Below, piece by piece: positions 37,024 to 37,081 of a DNA stretch of 37,081 nt. The stretch is from an uncultured Gammaproteobacteria bacterium (GTDB taxonomy: Bacteria; Pseudomonadota; Gammaproteobacteria; Pseudomonadales; Azotimanducaceae). The position numbers were made by a program, and so were the translations under genes. The stretch spans positions 1-37,081 of the forward strand of contig CAJXBG010000030.1 of NCBI GenBank assembly GCA_913050215.1, written 5' to 3'. Position 1 is the first letter of the stretch. Each line of letters starts with the position of its first letter. A model generated the notes under the pieces. It ran no database searches. It was given only the letters and a program-made list of their open reading frames with translations, and was not told the origin of the DNA.

Positions 37024-37081
37024 ACGCTAGTTTTCGGCGCTATCGCAGAGGCCGGATCGCCGGACCGTCAAATCCTCTCCT
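37024..37081 (+). repeat. tRNA-Leu-like partial copy, cut by window end
   Basis: Starts with ACGCTAG, as in the tRNA at 36956-36962, and ends GTCAAATCCTCTCCT against TTCAAGTCCTCTCCT in the tRNA T-arm, with a total length close to the tRNA segment (58 against 55 nt). The middle is poorly conserved and the T-stem is not complementary, so it is not a functional tRNA. It may be a degenerate copy, an attachment-site-like remnant or a repeat like those downstream of E. coli tyrT. Confidence 0.35.

Overview
The window looks like a chromosomal segment of a gammaproteobacterium, probably a marine heterotroph of the broad Pseudomonadales/Cellvibrionales type. The evidence is gene order: nrdR-ribD-ribH-nusB-thiL-pgpA-ribA, xseB-ispA-dxs, and tRNA-Leu/rnr-rlmB-rpsF-rpsR-(membrane protein)-rplI-dnaB-alr all match arrangements known in Pseudomonas-like genomes. 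The lineage call is inference from protein similarity and synteny recalled from memory; no search was run. No transposase, integrase, phage gene, CRISPR array or rRNA gene is visible.

Left part (1-10550, + strand): an alpha/beta hydrolase, then a propionyl-CoA to succinyl-CoA operon. It holds a carboxyltransferase, an unusually large biotin carboxylase/biotin carrier protein, methylmalonyl-CoA epimerase, methylmalonyl-CoA mutase and its GTPase chaperone MeaB, then a membrane-anchored esterase. Together these would carry propionyl-CoA (from odd-chain fatty acids, branched amino acids or similar) into the TCA cycle. The most unusual protein of the window is the biotin carboxylase, which has a lengthened ATP-grasp region, an EVMKM biotin site and an unassigned helical central region.

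Middle part (10573-18249): a Nudix hydrolase diverges from an M48/TPR lipoprotein protease. A cytochrome b561 and a cytochrome c556/c'-type protein converge on a shared perfect hairpin terminator. After a 405-bp gap lacking genes comes xseB-ispA-dxs for isoprenoid precursors, with dxs overlapping the 3' end of convergent ribA by 30 bp.

Riboflavin/translation part (17653-23278, - strand): nrdR-ribD-ribH-nusB-thiL-pgpA-(aspartic protease)-ribA. Riboflavin synthase and DHBP synthase, usually between ribD and ribH in related genomes, are absent. nusB and thiL both carry low-complexity insertions, the one in thiL being a 15-bp tandem repeat.

Right part (23403-37081): ettA (+), then a long - strand stretch that runs, in transcription order, from rnr-rlmB through a sulfatase, rpsF-rpsR-membrane protein-rplI, dnaB, alr and radA to a small membrane protein. 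The sulfatase interrupts an otherwise conserved rlmB-rpsF junction. The rpsF leader has a promoter and a long stem suggesting S6:S18-type autoregulation. At the right edge a tRNA-Leu(CAG) with a good promoter is followed by a truncated, tRNA-resembling stretch cut by the window end.
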